64,000 bases of DNA from Halicephalobus mephisto (GCA_009193035.1 SWDT01000086.1:62001-126000); one strand, 5' to 3'; counted from the first letter of the stretch, positions 34,983-46,819 are shown. The notes: generated by a model not told the origin, from the letters alone. Numbers and translations: made by a program.

Positions 34983-36955
34983 CTCTCGTTTGGAATCACG
35001 TTTACTACGGGTAAATTCAACATGAAGGAATCTCATTATGTGAGGATAAGCGGAAAATGTAGACCACTTCTGAAATCCACGACAGATAATCGAAAAAGCA
35101 AAACACGCCTTGAGTTATTTGTGGGAAATGGAACGCAATTTTCTGCAGATTTTTAAAACTTTACAAGGTCCGCCTTTTTTACGTCAAAAATGAAGATGAT
35201 AAAAAATAAAGTTAAGAATTGCGTGACAAATTGGGCTAATTTCGAACGTCAGTTTTTTCATAATCGATATAATACGGTACTATCTAGTCTTTCAGTAGGT
35301 GAGATTTATTATTGACGACTTTGAGGAAGAATTTTGTTTTTCAAAAACTTAAAAAAAACAAATTTCACAAAGTCCCAAAATTTTGAGAATAAAAAATAGA
35401 TAATAAACATCGTTAAAATTTTAACTTAACGGAGGTTGATTTTGAAAAGTCTAAAAACTTCAAAGCGGCAAAGAAAATTTTCACACATCGTTAGAATTTA
35501 AGAATGGATGTAAGCGTTTGGGAAAGTTTTACAACTTCAACGTGAAAAATAAAAACTTTCAAACGTCATTACATCTTGAAGATGAGTATAAATAGATCTT
35601 CCCAAGTCTCTGAATTGCAACATGGATATAAATATAAATCCCAAGCATCATTAAATCCTAAAAATAGATATAAACGTGCTTTAAAAGATCTTACAATTCT
35701 CCCATGATTATAAATATACGTGTTGAACATCGTCAAAACTTCAACATCGATATAAACGTATTTTAAAAGATCTTATAACTTCAGTATTCGACATAGCAAC
35801 CTTCAAACATCATTAGAACTTAGAAGAAGATAAGTAAGTCTTTCTAAATTCTATGATTTTAACATGAATGTAAACATAAGTTCTAAACATCATTGAAACT
35901 TGAACATCGATATAAATAATTTCTGCTGAGTTCTACAACTCTAATATGACTATAATCATATATCCTAAGCATCATCGAAACTTAAATACCAAGATAAACC
36001 TGTTTCAGAAGATCCTACAATTTAAATATAGATACAAATATAGTTCTCAAATGTCGTTCAAGGTTAAGGATGAATATGAACACGCTTTAGGAAATTTAAC
36101 AACTTCAATATGGAAATAAACAAGTTTTACAAAGCCCAGAAAAATTCACCATGGCAAAAATAAGTCATAACGTTAAAATCGTCAATGTGGACATAAGCAT
36201 ATGTTACAATATTCAATAATTTCAATTTGAATACAAATATAAGTCACAAGACTTTACATTTTGAAGATGGAAAATAATATTTCAAACACTATTAAAACTT
36301 AAATATGAGTATAGGTAAGTTCTATAGGATTACATCACTTCAATATGAATATAAATAGATATTACATGGTATACACTGTTTTTAAATTGATATAAATAGG
36401 TATAAATAGATCTTCCACGGTATACACTATTTCTAAATTGATGTAAATAGATATAAATAGATATTCCATGGTATATACTGTTTCGAGGTGGATGTAAATA
36501 AGTTTTATAAACCCCTACAACTTCGAGATAGATGTAAATAAGTTTTATAAACTCCTATAACTTGAATATGAACACAAACAGATCTTACAAGATTCTACAA
36601 CTTTAACATCAATAAAGGTATATTTTATACGGCTTTGCGAATTGGACATCGATGGAAACAAGTCTTATAACTTTCTACAATCTCATCGTCGATATAATCA
36701 TATCCTAGAAAGTTCTATAACCTCAAAGTATGAAATAATAACCCTCAACCGTCATCAAAACTCCTATATACTCAGAAAGTACATCTCGAGTTTCTGCAAA
36801 CACGTTTTTTTAAAAATCTTCAAAAATCACCAAAATAAAACAAAATTTCCAAAAAATATATTATATTGTTTTATATTCTGAGTAAATATGTGAAAATGAG
36901 AAAATAAGTCGTCGCCTAATCCCTGGGGAAATTAAGAAAAAAGTAAATATTAATT
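34983..36955. repeat. decayed ATATAAAT / AAGTTCTACAACTT arrays
   Basis: After a short unique stretch, positions 35,500-36,700 consist of diverged units of about 60-70 bp with phrases such as GATATAAATAGATCTTCCA and TTCTACAACTTCAATATG. Two clearer copies (GGTATACACTGTTTTTAAATTGATATAA) lie at 36,370-36,480. No gene is supported. Confidence 0.6.
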
Positions 36956-38537
36956 TTAAGAGCTAGAAATTTGATTTATCATGAGTTGTTTTAGAGACGA
37001 GATCTGCTGAGCGAGAGAAGCTTCTTCCATCCGAAGTTGGGCATTTCTGGCTTCAAGACGGGAAATTTCTTCTTTGTTGGATTTGAATTGTTCCATTTTT
37101 CGTGATCTGTATCGACGAGCAGCTATTTTGTTTTGTTGTTTCTTTCGTTCATTCAACTCCTGGAGGGAAAGTCCGGCGAGGGAGTACTTCTTCGCCCGGG
37201 ATTGCTGCAGATCGGGGGATTCACTGGGGTCGGGGGAACCAGACGAAACAGAGCAACTGGAAGGAATAGGGGGGCTAGGCTGAAAATCAAAGTTCATTCA
37301 TGTTCAATTTTCGAACACCATAATATTGTAAAAATCAGAATTAATACGAAATAGTCTCAACGCGAATTTTCCAATCATATTGGAATTTTTCAAAATACTT
37401 GGGTTTAGATATTATTTCTGAAATTTTTTAGTTTTTGGAAGATTCTAAAAACTTTCAGGAGATTCTGAAAGACTTCAAAAGTCCCAATGAGATTCTTCAA
37501 GATTTCAGAATCCTCTACTACATACAAAAAATGTAACTTTTGGGACAGTAACAAATGCGAATTGTCACTATTATTTTTTATTTTTCGTCACAAAAGTCAA
37601 ATATTTATCAAAAATGTGACAATTTTGTTACATTTCGCAATTGTTAAAAACTCAAAAGTTACTTTTTTTGTGTAATCCGGAAAGTTCCAAAACTTTCCAT
37701 GATATTTTTCAAAATTCTAGACTTCAACAAAGCTGTCGAATTTTTCAAAAACTTCCACAAGATCCTCAAACTTTCAGAATCGCTCAAAAATTCCTACTGG
37801 ATTCCAATAGTGGAAATTCAGAAAAAACAAACCTGGAACGCGAATTCAAAACTTCGTTTTCTGGAAATTTCAGGATTGAAGAACTGTCTCTCAGCTTTGA
37901 TCTCATCTCGTACTTGAGAAATTAAGTCATCTAAGAAATTATGAAGAGCGGGAACATCAGGAGAACTACAGAAGGACGACGATTGGTGGACATGGGGGGA
38001 ATTAGAGTTGTAACTGTTGGGGTTGAAGAAGGGACTGCCTGCGTCCGATAATTGACCCTCTTGGTCCCGGGATGGAGGACATAGAAGAGGATCTCTTAAA
38101 TCTCCATGATTGGATTTATTTATCTAATTTACAGAACTTACATAAGACCTATAGGGCATAAAATAACATTGGCATCCGGTGGTCGTGGTGGTAAATGATG
38201 TGCCGGTAAAGCAGCACTTGTGTTCTGATTTAGGTCGCTTAAATCCGCACTTGAATTTGCCTGGAGGCACGATGAAGGATTCTGGTTTGCGACGATGAAC
38301 TCCACACTCGATTGAGCAAGACCAAGCGGCGCAGTCTTCGACAAATCGAGGCCAAACAGAACACTCGGATTCTGCCGAGAAGGTCGAAGGATTCTGTATA
38401 TCCTCTAGATATTGACTATCTGCACCGGCATCAAAGTCAGCAGCAACACATTCTCCAAAGAGATATTCTAAGGTTCCAGAACCAGCAGGGGCGTTGATGA
38501 AGGCGTTTTGGGCAACAGGAGAAACGAAAGTGGACAT
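36956..38537 (-). CDS. ATF4-like bZIP transcription factor (start unresolved)
   Basis: A nuclear DNA-binding protein of the ATF4 type by its basic region. Certain parts: exon 37279-36956 with basic region KKQQNKIAARRYRSRKMEQF and a leucine-zipper-like helix (LEARNAQLRMEEASLAQQISSL), ending SSS before the stop; and exon 38094-37914, rich in Ser, Asn and Pro (DPLLCPPSRDQEGQLSD to LHNFLDDLISQ). The upstream exon ends at 38142 (donor TTAT-GTAAGT) and joins in phase 2 to the frame reading SKTAPLGLAQSSVEFIV. That frame has no ATG and is closed by TAG near 38,409. The frame starting with ATG at 38,537 is open across the same exon. Options are a 76-nt intron (GTTGCT to CGGCAG) switching frame, an unseen 5' exon, a sequence indel, or an upstream ORF overlapping the main frame as in ATF4 genes. 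Confidence 0.8.
37525..37675. mobile_element. TIR element in bZIP intron
   Basis: The ends TACAAAAAATGTAACTTTTG and the complement of CAAAAGTTACTTTTTTTGTGTA face each other 150 bp apart, with inner inverted phrases (GTGACAATTTTGTTAC). This is a short non-autonomous element within the last intron of the bZIP gene. Its ends resemble those of the element in the 7TM receptor intron. Confidence 0.65.
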
Positions 38538-38811
38538 CGTCAACAGGATTCAGAAGTCAATCAAAGTCAAGAGATAAAAGTAAATCGACGATTGCAAAAC
38601 TTCAAGTTTCTGCAATCAATAAAGGTCAATCGAGATTCAGTCAATCCGGGACAAATATTCGTCGTGGGATTGGAGTTGATGAGTTCAGAAGAACAGTTTC
38701 AGCGATTCGAGAGCGACTTAAGTCGGAGTAACGGCGATCAGAGAGCGAATTGAAGTGGTAAACTTCAGAAGTTTTGGAAAGTTTCCTAAATATTTAAAAT
38801 TATCTCCGAGA

Positions 38812-39129
38812 CTAAAAATCAACTAGACGCGATCCATCAAAAAATTCGACTGCTACAATCACAAATAACGAATCAGATGTATCGTATAAGACAGCCTGAC
38901 CATTGAAGTTCATAGGTCTGTCGTCCCGAAGAAAAAAGATGGGAACAAAGTTCACTAACATGAGAACTGCACGTGAATGACCTAATCGGAATCCATCAGA
39001 TAAAACCATAGAATTTTCGATAGTAATATCCACAAATGACTGATTTGAGCAATTAATGAAAAAGGACAATTTAGGTTCGTTAATAATGGAAGGGAAATCT
39101 GGTTTCAGATCCGCCTTAATAGAGACCAT
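38812..39129 (-). CDS. hypothetical 105-aa ORF
   Basis: An ATG-started, uninterrupted frame of 105 codons with ordinary, non-repetitive composition (starts MVSIKADLKPDFPS, ends EFFDGSRLVDF). No signal peptide or membrane helix is evident. Phrases such as VLSDGFRLG, LVNFVPIFFLRDD and DSLFVIVAVEFF resemble the fragments at 40.2, 41.2 and 55.8 kb (LPPGVKLGF, FLFMPLFF, DDEIRVLIVVEIYF). This hints at a small paralogous family. I do not recognise a domain; a MATH-like fold is a weak guess. It may be one exon of a longer gene or a relic. Confidence 0.4.
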   Translation of the reverse strand: MVSIKADLKPDFPSIINEPKLSFFINCSNQSFVDITIENSMVLSDGFRLGHSRAVLMLVNFVPIFFLRDDRPMNFNGQAVLYDTSDSLFVIVAVEFFDGSRLVDF

Positions 39130-39414
39130 TGATCGACCTTATAATCCTTTAAAGCAGAAAAGCTGTCTTATTTCTAGTGGTCTTTTCAGATAAGACATGC
39201 GACAGTTTGAAGATTCTGACGTATATTCAGAATCTGATAGTTTTGCAGAAAAATCTAAAACAAGACAATGAAGAAAATCGTAAATTTCGATTTTCGCTTT
39301 TTTGCGTTTTTTGATCATTTTTGAAAAACCAATTAGACAGCTGTAAACAATGTGAAAAATGCATCTAAGTGTGGAAAAAGACTAAAATAGGTAAAATTAA
39401 AGTGGAAAAGATCG

Positions 39415-39750
39415 AATTTAAAATAGTTCATCAAAGGTCGCTAATCACATGAGCGAAATTTTTTTTCCTAATTACTTATTCAAAAAAATATTTAAATATT
39501 TATAATCAATGATTTTAAAAAATATATTTTATAACTGATTGTAAATATTTAAATAATTTTTCAAATAAGTAATTAAGAAAAAAAATTTCGCTCATGTGAT
39601 TAACGATTTTTGATGAACAATTTTAATTCAGATTTTTTTAATTTTATTTGCAAAATATATTTTTTAAAATCATTAAAACTAATAAAATTAAAAAATCTGA
39701 ATTTAAAATAATTCATCAAAGGTCGTTAATCACATGAGCGAAGTCGCTTG
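39415..39750. mobile_element. foldback element with three arms
   Basis: The arm TTCATCAAAGGTCGCTAATC with ACATGAGCGAA at about 39,427 is repeated in reverse complement ending near 39,622 and again in the forward direction at about 39,712. The first two arms form a palindrome of nearly 200 bp, including AATTACTTATT and TATTTAAATATTTA segments. The last two form a second hairpin around ATTCAGATTTTTTTAATTTTA. There is no ORF. Confidence 0.75.
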
Positions 39751-40174
39751 TTTTTTTTAAACATAATCGTACTATGATAAAAAAACGGAAATAGGCGTTA
39801 TTATGAGATTTTTTGAATGTCAACTTTTAGAACTCTCAAAAATCGAAACAGTCTACGTGACAATTTCGATTTTGCGGGATACTGGATTTTATAAATCAAC
39901 AGGATTTCGAAATCAGGATTCTGTCTTGATAGATCTAAGAACTTCTGGATTACATAAAATACTCTTTTACTTTCGATAGTTACATACGAAAATAATAAAA
40001 TTTTAAAAACCATAATTAACAAAACCAAAAATATTTAAAAATTTTTATGGGAAATTCCGCATTTTAAAAACTTTCTTTTTTTAGAAAATCAATTAATAAA
40101 TATAAACAATGCGTTCTGAATAAGTCTTATGAATTACAAAGTGAATCATAAGTTGTTTTAGAAGAGTACTGTAA

Positions 40175-40366
40175 TTAAATATAGATGTCTTTTGTAGTAA
40201 AGTGATTAGTATAAGCGACTGTAAAGTTACGAAATCCAAGCTTGACTCCTGGCGGAAGATTCGGAACTTTCTTATTCAAAAACCAAGAAGTCACAAAACT
40301 CGGATGAACTCTGATGTTAAAATTAGCAATAAGTCGATCATTAGAAAAAAAATCATGGCAAAACAT
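40175..40366 (-). pseudogene. 63-aa ORF, relic of the 38.8-kb family, duplicated at 40.5 kb
   Basis: This frame reads NIRVHPSFVTSWFLNKKVPN and LPPGVKLGFRNFTVAYTNH. The surrounding 290 bp (40,190-40,480) are duplicated in tandem at 40,505-40,805. There the reading frame is broken by a small insertion near 40,607-40,620 and a following stop. Loose similarity to the 38.8-kb ORF suggests a decaying paralogue. Confidence 0.35.
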
Positions 40367-40805
40367 GTCTACAATAACAATTGCAAATTTTAATGTTTAA
40401 TTTGTCTAAATGTCCTGTTTTTGTGTCGTGTGATACTATATTAAAACGGACTTTTCACAATGCGGAAAAAACACTACTACAAAAAACTGTTTAATCACTC
40501 TTTTTTATATTACAGTAATTAGTATAAGCGACTGTAAAGTTACGAAATCCAAGTTTGACTCCTGGCGGAAGATTCGGGACTTTCTTTTTCAAAAACCAAG
40601 AAGTCACAAAACAAAGCAAAAACTCGGATGAACTCTGATTTCAGACTTAACAAGTCGATCACTAGAAAAAAAATCATGGCAAAACATGTCTACAATAACA
40701 ATTGCGAATTTTAATGTTTAATTTGTCTAAATTTCTTGTTTTTGTGTCGTGTGATACTATATAAAAACGGACTTTTCACAATGCGGAAAAAACGCTACTA
40801 CAAAA
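40190..40805. repeat. direct duplication, ~300-bp unit, two copies
   Basis: Both copies carry TTAGTATAAGCGACTGTAAA at the left and CTTTTCACAATGCGGAAAAA at the right. They are about 90 percent alike by eye. The second copy has a short insertion of ACAAAGCAAAA type. Confidence 0.85.
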
Positions 40806-41114
40806 AAGACTGTAATTAAACATAGATGCACAAAATACATCCACAATTTTATCCTACTTTTTTCAGAAAAATATTTAAAAATATCTAACGGATTCTGGAC
40901 GTGTATCTAAGTTACTAAATGAATTATAACTTTTTCAAAAACTGCCTCGAGTACAGTATCGTTTATTATAAGTGATTAAAACTTCCTCAATATTTATAAG
41001 GTTTTACACGAATAAATCCGTTCCAAAGATCACCAATGATAAAACTTAGACAATGGAAAACTACAAACTAATCTGACTCCATTGCAAAGCAGAAACTAGA
41101 AAGATAAAAAATAA

Positions 41115-41295
41115 TCAATAACGATACCAAATATTATATGACATCATTGCCGTCGAAAACCAATCATGTGACATTAAAATCGCGACCGAGATTGGCAAAA
41201 AACAACGGCATAAATAGGAACGAAAGTATTGCATCATCGCTGTCGACTCGCTCTGGTCCGAAAACCGCAGTTTGCTTCCAAGAAGGACGCGTACG
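41115..41295 (-). pseudogene. fragment related to the 38.8-kb ORF
   Basis: One minus frame from about 41,300 reads VFFVEVRTRPSWKQTAVFGP and then SDDAILSFLFMPLFF before a stop near 41,150. The order FF..., SDDAIL, FMPLFF follows FF..., SDGF, FVPIFF of the 38.8-kb ORF. It lacks a start and is probably a relic. Confidence 0.3.
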
Positions 41296-41334
41296 AACTT
41301 CGACAAAGAAAACTAAAATTTTTTTTGGTTATAT

Positions 41335-41850
41335 GACAGTTACCCCCGGCGACGTTTGCTCTCCGTTTTTCTCCTTTTCAGTTTACAATTATTTCGGAAT
41401 TCTTTTAAAATTAATTTTTTCTTACTTAACGAATATATTAATTTAATTTAATTATAAAAAATTAATAAAAAAACGAAATAAATAAGGTAAATCTTGCGAA
41501 ATAGAGGAGGAGGAAATTTCGTACAGCTTTTCAGCGACGTTTGCTCCCCGTTTTTCTCCTTTTTAATTTTCACTAATTTCGAAATTCTTTTAAAATTAAT
41601 TTTTTCTTACTTAACGAAGATATTAAGTTAATTATAAAAATATTAATAAAAACGAAAAAAATGAGGTAAATCTTGCGAAATAGAGAGGGAGGAAATTTCG
41701 TACAGCTTTTCAGCGACGTTTGCTCCCCGTTTTTCTCCTTTTTAATTTTCACTAATTTCGGAATTCTTTTAAAATTAATTTTTTCTTACTTAACGAAGAT
41801 ATTAATTTAATTTAATTATAAAAATATTAATAAAAAAAACTCAATCCTAA
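41335..41850. repeat. ~184-bp tandem triplication
   Basis: Three copies contain GCGACGTTTGCTCCCCGTTTTT followed by TTAATTTTTTCTTACTTAACG and AGGTAAATCTTGCGAAATAG. Copies two and three are nearly identical. Confidence 0.85.
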
Positions 41851-42299
41851 ATTTAGGAATTTTCCTGATTATCTCGCTTCAGAAGATCGTTTAGCAAAAA
41901 TGGGATACAGATTCTGAATCAGTATGTCAAGAACTACAAAATTATATATAATTCATTCCAAAAGACCACTTTGAATAAATACATTTTTTTTCAGTTATAG
42001 TTGTAAAATCCGAAATTAAATGTTTAGGACACAAACATCTCAATGTTTTTTTCACAAAACTTTCTCGATAAAAGATTTAGGAAGTTTATCTTTCAATGTT
42101 TAAGACCGTCAATCTGTAAAATTCTTTCCGTAACTGAACTCAGGTGATCGGGAACTTATAAATCAAAAAAGACGGAAACCATCGGCATTAGGAAAAAAAT
42201 TAAACTAATTATGATATCCCAAAATTTTGCAGTGTTGTTATCACCATGGCCTAGATGCTTAAGTCCAATCCCAAAACCCGATTTCCACACATAATTAGT

Positions 42300-42495
42300 A
42301 ATTTATCTCATACCTTATATTTCTTCTTATATTTTTTCCATATTATATTTGTTCTTCTTATATTTGTTCTTCTTATATTTTTTCCTCATATATTTTTTCC
42401 ATCTTATATTTTTTCTTCTTATATTTTTTCCTCTTATAATTTTCCCCCTTATATTTTTTCTTCTTATATTTTTTCCATCTTATATTTTTTCCGTT
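42300..42495. repeat. TTCTTATATTTTTTCC microsatellite
   Basis: A run of CTTATATTTTTTC(T/C)(T/A) units. The Phe/Leu/Ile/Tyr-rich translations in two frames are artefacts of the repeat. Confidence 0.85.
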
Positions 42496-42944
42496 CACGA
42501 AACCATTGACTTTTTAATTGAGAAAACTGAAATTCGACAAAATTCTTAGTTTAGAAAAAACATGACAAAACTTAAAATTGATCTAGAGGGATTTTATATA
42601 TTGAAAATTTTCGACATTTTAGATCTTTTTATTTTTATTTTTTAAATCTTAAAATACAATCAGTATATTCGAAAAACACAAAACGAAGAATCTTAAAAAT
42701 TTCCGAAATTATTTCAAGTTCGGAATTACATCAATTGGAGTCTTTTAAAGAAAACATTCAAATCAGATGTCACATCCTGGAAGATTTTAAATGACTTCTG
42801 AAATTTATATATGTAATTTATAATATTTAGGATTCTGTGTCTCTTACTGCTATTTCATCTGAATCATTTACAGAGTTAATTTGTTATTAATATCTTAGAA
42901 TCTACAGACCGAGTATTTTTTATTAAATTTAAAAGTAGATATAC

Positions 42945-43140
42945 AGATAAATCGACGAGTAGACGAATGGACAAATGGACAAGTGGATAAGTGGACAAAT
43001 GGGCAAACGGATAAATAGACAAATGGACAAATGGACAAATGGACGAACGGACAAGTGAACGAACGGACAAATGGACAAATAGACAAATGCACAAATAGAC
43101 AAACGAACAAATGGACAAATAGACAAATTAACAGACAGAA
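42945..43140. repeat. ACAAATGG minisatellite
   Basis: An 8-bp unit (GGACAAAT, variants AGACAAAT, GGACGAAC) repeats about 24 times. All minus frames are open, giving Cys/Ser/Phe/Val/His-rich translations; these are not genes. Confidence 0.9.
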
Positions 43141-43531
43141 AAATTAACAGACAGATATTTATTTTTCTGCTTATCTATGATCTATGATCTATGTCTAAAT
43201 GAAAAGACACAGACAAGTAGGTAAATAGATGTACAGTTCAACAATCAGACAGGATTAATTCAACGTATAAAATAAACAAATAAATTATGTTTTTTTACCA
43301 TTTGTGAAAAAATAAGACATTTAAACTTACGGAAAAAAAATCAAAAATTGATGTTATTTAAAGTTCAGAAGTCGAAAACACGTCCAATAATGTGACGTCA
43401 TTCTAGCTTCATTGAGTCCCAAAAAACAAGGATTAATTTAAATAAAAATTTAAATTTCAGAAAATTCACACAAATCAGAAATTTTCTGTGAAAAATAAAG
43501 TTTATAAAATTTTTCTACAAAACAAAAACAA

Positions 43532-46500
43532 TCAAAGTTCATCTTTCATTTCTTCCGCAGCTCCGTTTTCCGTCAAAAATTTTGTTTTTTTGTTTTTCGG
43601 CTTGAAGATGCGTTTGGATTTGTGGGGCATGTGGTCGTTCATAGGGTGTCCTTTGCTTTCTGGAATCAAAAAGTAAAAAATTGCCATGTTGATTGTCATG
43701 AATATGACCATGAACAGATATGGAGCGGGATTCCAGAAGGATGTAAGATAGAAGAAATGCGGAGCTGCGATGACGCCGGACCTTGTGAAGATCTGCTGGA
43801 AGCTCGCGGCGATGTTCCTCACAGGAGTCGGAAAAAGTTCTCCTGTGACGACTAATGCAACGACGAAGAGCTGAGAACACATGGCAGTCGCACTGAGAAC
43901 TGCAATGTTCGTTGCCAAAGGATAATTGAATTCTGTAAGTAATTTATTTTAGAAATTAAAGAAAAATTTTTACCGAAAACTTTGACGAAAAAAACAAAGG
44001 ACAACATGACGATGACGAAAGACAAAGCCCAACGGTGGATGTTTTTCCGACCGATCGAAGGACATCTGTAATCAACGACCCCGCAGGAAATGTTGAAAAA
44101 ATACCGGATGATCCCGAGGATCACGTTGTTGACATAGACAGATCCAGAAAGCTTCTCCATGTTGAAAACTAAGGCGTAGTTGATTGCCGCCGTGCAGAAT
44201 CTGAAAAATCAACGATGTTCAATAAAGTTGTCAATTTCGAATTTTGAAATATTCGAATCTAAATTTAATAAAAAAATTTCAAAAATTAACACTAAAACTT
44301 AACAGTTTAAGTTAAGAAAATTCAAATTTAAATTTTGAACTATTTAAATTCAAATTTAATAAAAAATATTAAATATTAAATTTAAATTTCGAAATATTCA
44401 AATCTGAATTTAATAAAAAATATTAACTTTGAATTTAATAAAAAATATTAAATTTTAAAATTTGAATTTTGAACTATTTAAATTTAAATTTAATGAAAAA
44501 TATTAAATTTTAGATTTTGAGATATTTAAATTTAAATTAAATGAAAAATATTAAATATAAAATTTGAATTTGAATTTAATAAAAAATATTAAATATTAAA
44601 TTTAAATTTCGAAATATTCAAATCTGAATTTAATGAAAAATCAAAAATATGAAGTTTTAAATTTGAATTTGAATTTAATAAAAAATCAAAAATATGAAGT
44701 TTTAAATTTTAATTTTTAAGTATTTAAATTTGAATTTAATGAAAAATCAAAAATATGAAGTTTTAGAATTTTAGAAAAATTCGTTTTAAAATTTAGAAAT
44801 TTCTTGTCCAAGTAATTAACGCCAACTTACAGAGAAAAACTGATGACTAAACTGTATCTCACCATCTTCCAAGTGTAGAATAGATGATGAAAGTAGTATT
44901 TTCTCGCGTTTTTTTTCTGTTCTAACAAGACGACTTCCTTCTGGATCAGCTCGTCGAGGATCTTCTGTCTTTCGGCGGTGTTTGTTCCGTTCCACTTCTC
45001 GATCTTCTCATATGTCTCCTTGGCCTGTTTCAAAGCTCCTTTCTGGATCAGCCATCTGGGGGACTCGTAAGCCATCCAAAGACAGACGATGGTCGGGACG
45101 TTGAGGACGCTGATGACCCGGAGAAGGGTTCTCCAGTCTTGGGCGAAGTAAGCGATGACCGCGAAAATTATGTAATTCGGGGAGTATGAGATGGCGAGGG
45201 TTATCCAGACTCTGTGTTTCTTCGGGATTGTTTCCATGAGCAAAACATGGCCGATTCTGGAAAGTAATGAATGTAAGAACAGACCCCGAGGCAACCGGTC
45301 TCGTGGTGTAGGGGTTATCACATCAGTCTAACACACTGAAGGTCGGCGGTTCGATTCCGCCCGGGATCAGTTCTTTTTAACCTTTCCCTCGAGAAAACAC
45401 CATTCACGTAAATTTAATTTTTTTGAATTTTGTTTTCAATTAAGTGATTAAAATTTTTTGCAAAATCCGGTTTCACCAAAGCACAGACCGAAAAAATCAA
45501 ATTCGAATTAATCAAAAAAACTCACGTGGAAGTTCCTCCTGTGAAGAACAAAGACCCAAATTGGAGGAGACTGAAGGCCAGGAGACCCGAACTTGTACTT
45601 GACAGATACCCAAAGACAGCCATGCCTGAGGCGCAGATGAGCATTATCCTTCTTCTCCCGAACAAATCCGAAAGTTGTCCGAACACAATGGCCCCGAACA
45701 GAACTCCGAACATCTGGATCGAAATCGAATTTTTAACTTTTTGGGCTGAGTCACAGTAATATCCGAATTCGTAACCGACGGAATGGAACTGGGCAGAGAG
45801 CTGAGGAGTGCAGTTGGAAGCTCTCTGGACTTCCTTGAGGGCTTCGCAGGCTTCAGAACGAGAGCGGTTCCGGAAGTCGTGTTCTCCACAGCTGTCCACA
45901 TTCGGGGTGAATCCTAAATTTTCAATCATACCTTCGGAAATTTAAAAATCATTTAGAAGTTTAGGATTTTAAATTTCAGAAAATTTTAAAAGTTCTTAGA
46001 AAATGTAGAGAAACTTTGGAATTTTGAAAAATTTTAGGAATTTAGGAATTTTGGAAAATTTTAGAAATTTAGGAATTTAGGAAAATTTTAGGAATTCCTA
46101 CCAGAATCTGGAGAATTCTAGAAAGTTATAGAATATTTTCGAAAATCTCAGAATCTGGCATTACATTGAGGGATTTTCTAAAATCTTTCATAAAATTCAA
46201 GGAAATTACAGAAATTTGTGAAATTTTCAGTTTTTAAACATGCACATAAAATTCTAAAAAATTTCGAAATCTTCTGATTCTGAAAGATTATAGAAATTTG
46301 TGAAATTTTCAAAATTTTTAGATATGTATGTAAAATTCTAAAAAATTTCGAAATCTTCTGATTCTGAAAGATTATAGAAATTTTCAAAGTTTTTAGATAT
46401 GTACTTAAAATTCTAAAAAGTTTCGAAATCTTTACAATTTTAAAAATATTTCGAAAATTTTTAAGATTCTCGAAAAATTTACAAAATTCTCAGAAATTTC

Positions 46501-46819
46501 TGAATTTTAAGTTTCCGAAAATTTAAATAAATTTAAATTGTTTAAATTTAAAAATCAACAGACCTCCGTAAACCATAAAAGTCATATTAGCCATCTGTGG
46601 AAGTAAAACTACTTCGCTCAAAAGCAAAAAGAAAATTGAATAATAACCGAAAACGGGATAATCTCCCAAGTTTTCGATTTTCGGTTTTTTAATCGAAAAA
46701 TAACCATGGTTTTCCATATATCTACTGCCTCCGGCGGATTTTTGATTTTCTGGAATAGGAGTCGAATGACCATTTGGGATATCTTCGATCTCATTTTCCA
46801 ACAAAGCTTCTTTTTGCAT
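43532..46819 (-). CDS. MFS transporter, organic-cation type, copy 1
   Basis: A 12-helix major facilitator of the SLC22-like organic cation/anion group, in the plasma membrane. Exons: 46819-46564, 45913-45526, 45256-44831, 44200-43974, 43932-43532; phases fit and give 565 aa. The start is the ATG at 46,819 (MQKEALLENEIEDIPNG). TM1 (YSIFFLLLSEVVLLPQM) is followed by a cysteine-bearing extracellular loop (VDSCGEHDF to FGYYCDSAQ), the hallmark of the group. The cytoplasmic motif FGQLSDLFGRRR follows TM2. ESPRWLIQKG precedes the central loop. GELFPTPVRN lies in the second half. The tail is Lys-rich and then ENGAAEEMKDEL. Substrate is unknown. It is paralogous to the gene 4 kb upstream on the same strand, but the introns after GGTST and SFSL are not shared. 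Intron 2 carries a tRNA gene on the other strand. Confidence 0.92.
44210..44780. repeat. A/T low-complexity array in MFS-1 intron 3
   Basis: Diverged units of the type TTTAATAAAAAATATTAAAT and AAATTTGAATTTGAATTT repeat about ten times and expand the intron to about 630 bp. Confidence 0.75.
45297..45369 (+). tRNA. tRNA-Val (anticodon AAC)
   Basis: A 73-nt cloverleaf. The acceptor stem GGTCTCG pairs with CGGGATC (with two G-U pairs) and is followed by A73. The anticodon stem TCAGT/ACTGA encloses the loop CTAACAC, giving anticodon AAC. The T-arm is GGCGG TTCGATT CCGCC. The A box (TGGTGTAGGGG) and B box (GGTTCGATTCC) are canonical. A run of five T at 45,374 serves as the Pol III terminator. It lies within intron 2 of the minus-strand MFS gene, in the opposite direction. 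Confidence 0.95.
46010..46490. repeat. decayed repeats in MFS-1 intron 1
   Basis: A unit of about 80-90 bp (AATTTCGAAATCTTCTGATTC, GAAAGATTATAGAAATTTG) is present two to three times at 46,180-46,430, preceded by shorter TTTAGGAATTT units. It is intronic. Confidence 0.7.

Noticed and set aside
42255..42549. Phe/Leu/Ile/Tyr-rich plus-strand frames resembling membrane proteins
   Set aside because: They are products of the CTTATATTTTTTC microsatellite, open in two frames.
42876..43126. Three overlapping Cys/Ser/Phe-rich open frames on the minus strand
   Set aside because: They are translations of an 8-bp minisatellite; all three frames are open, which real genes do not show.
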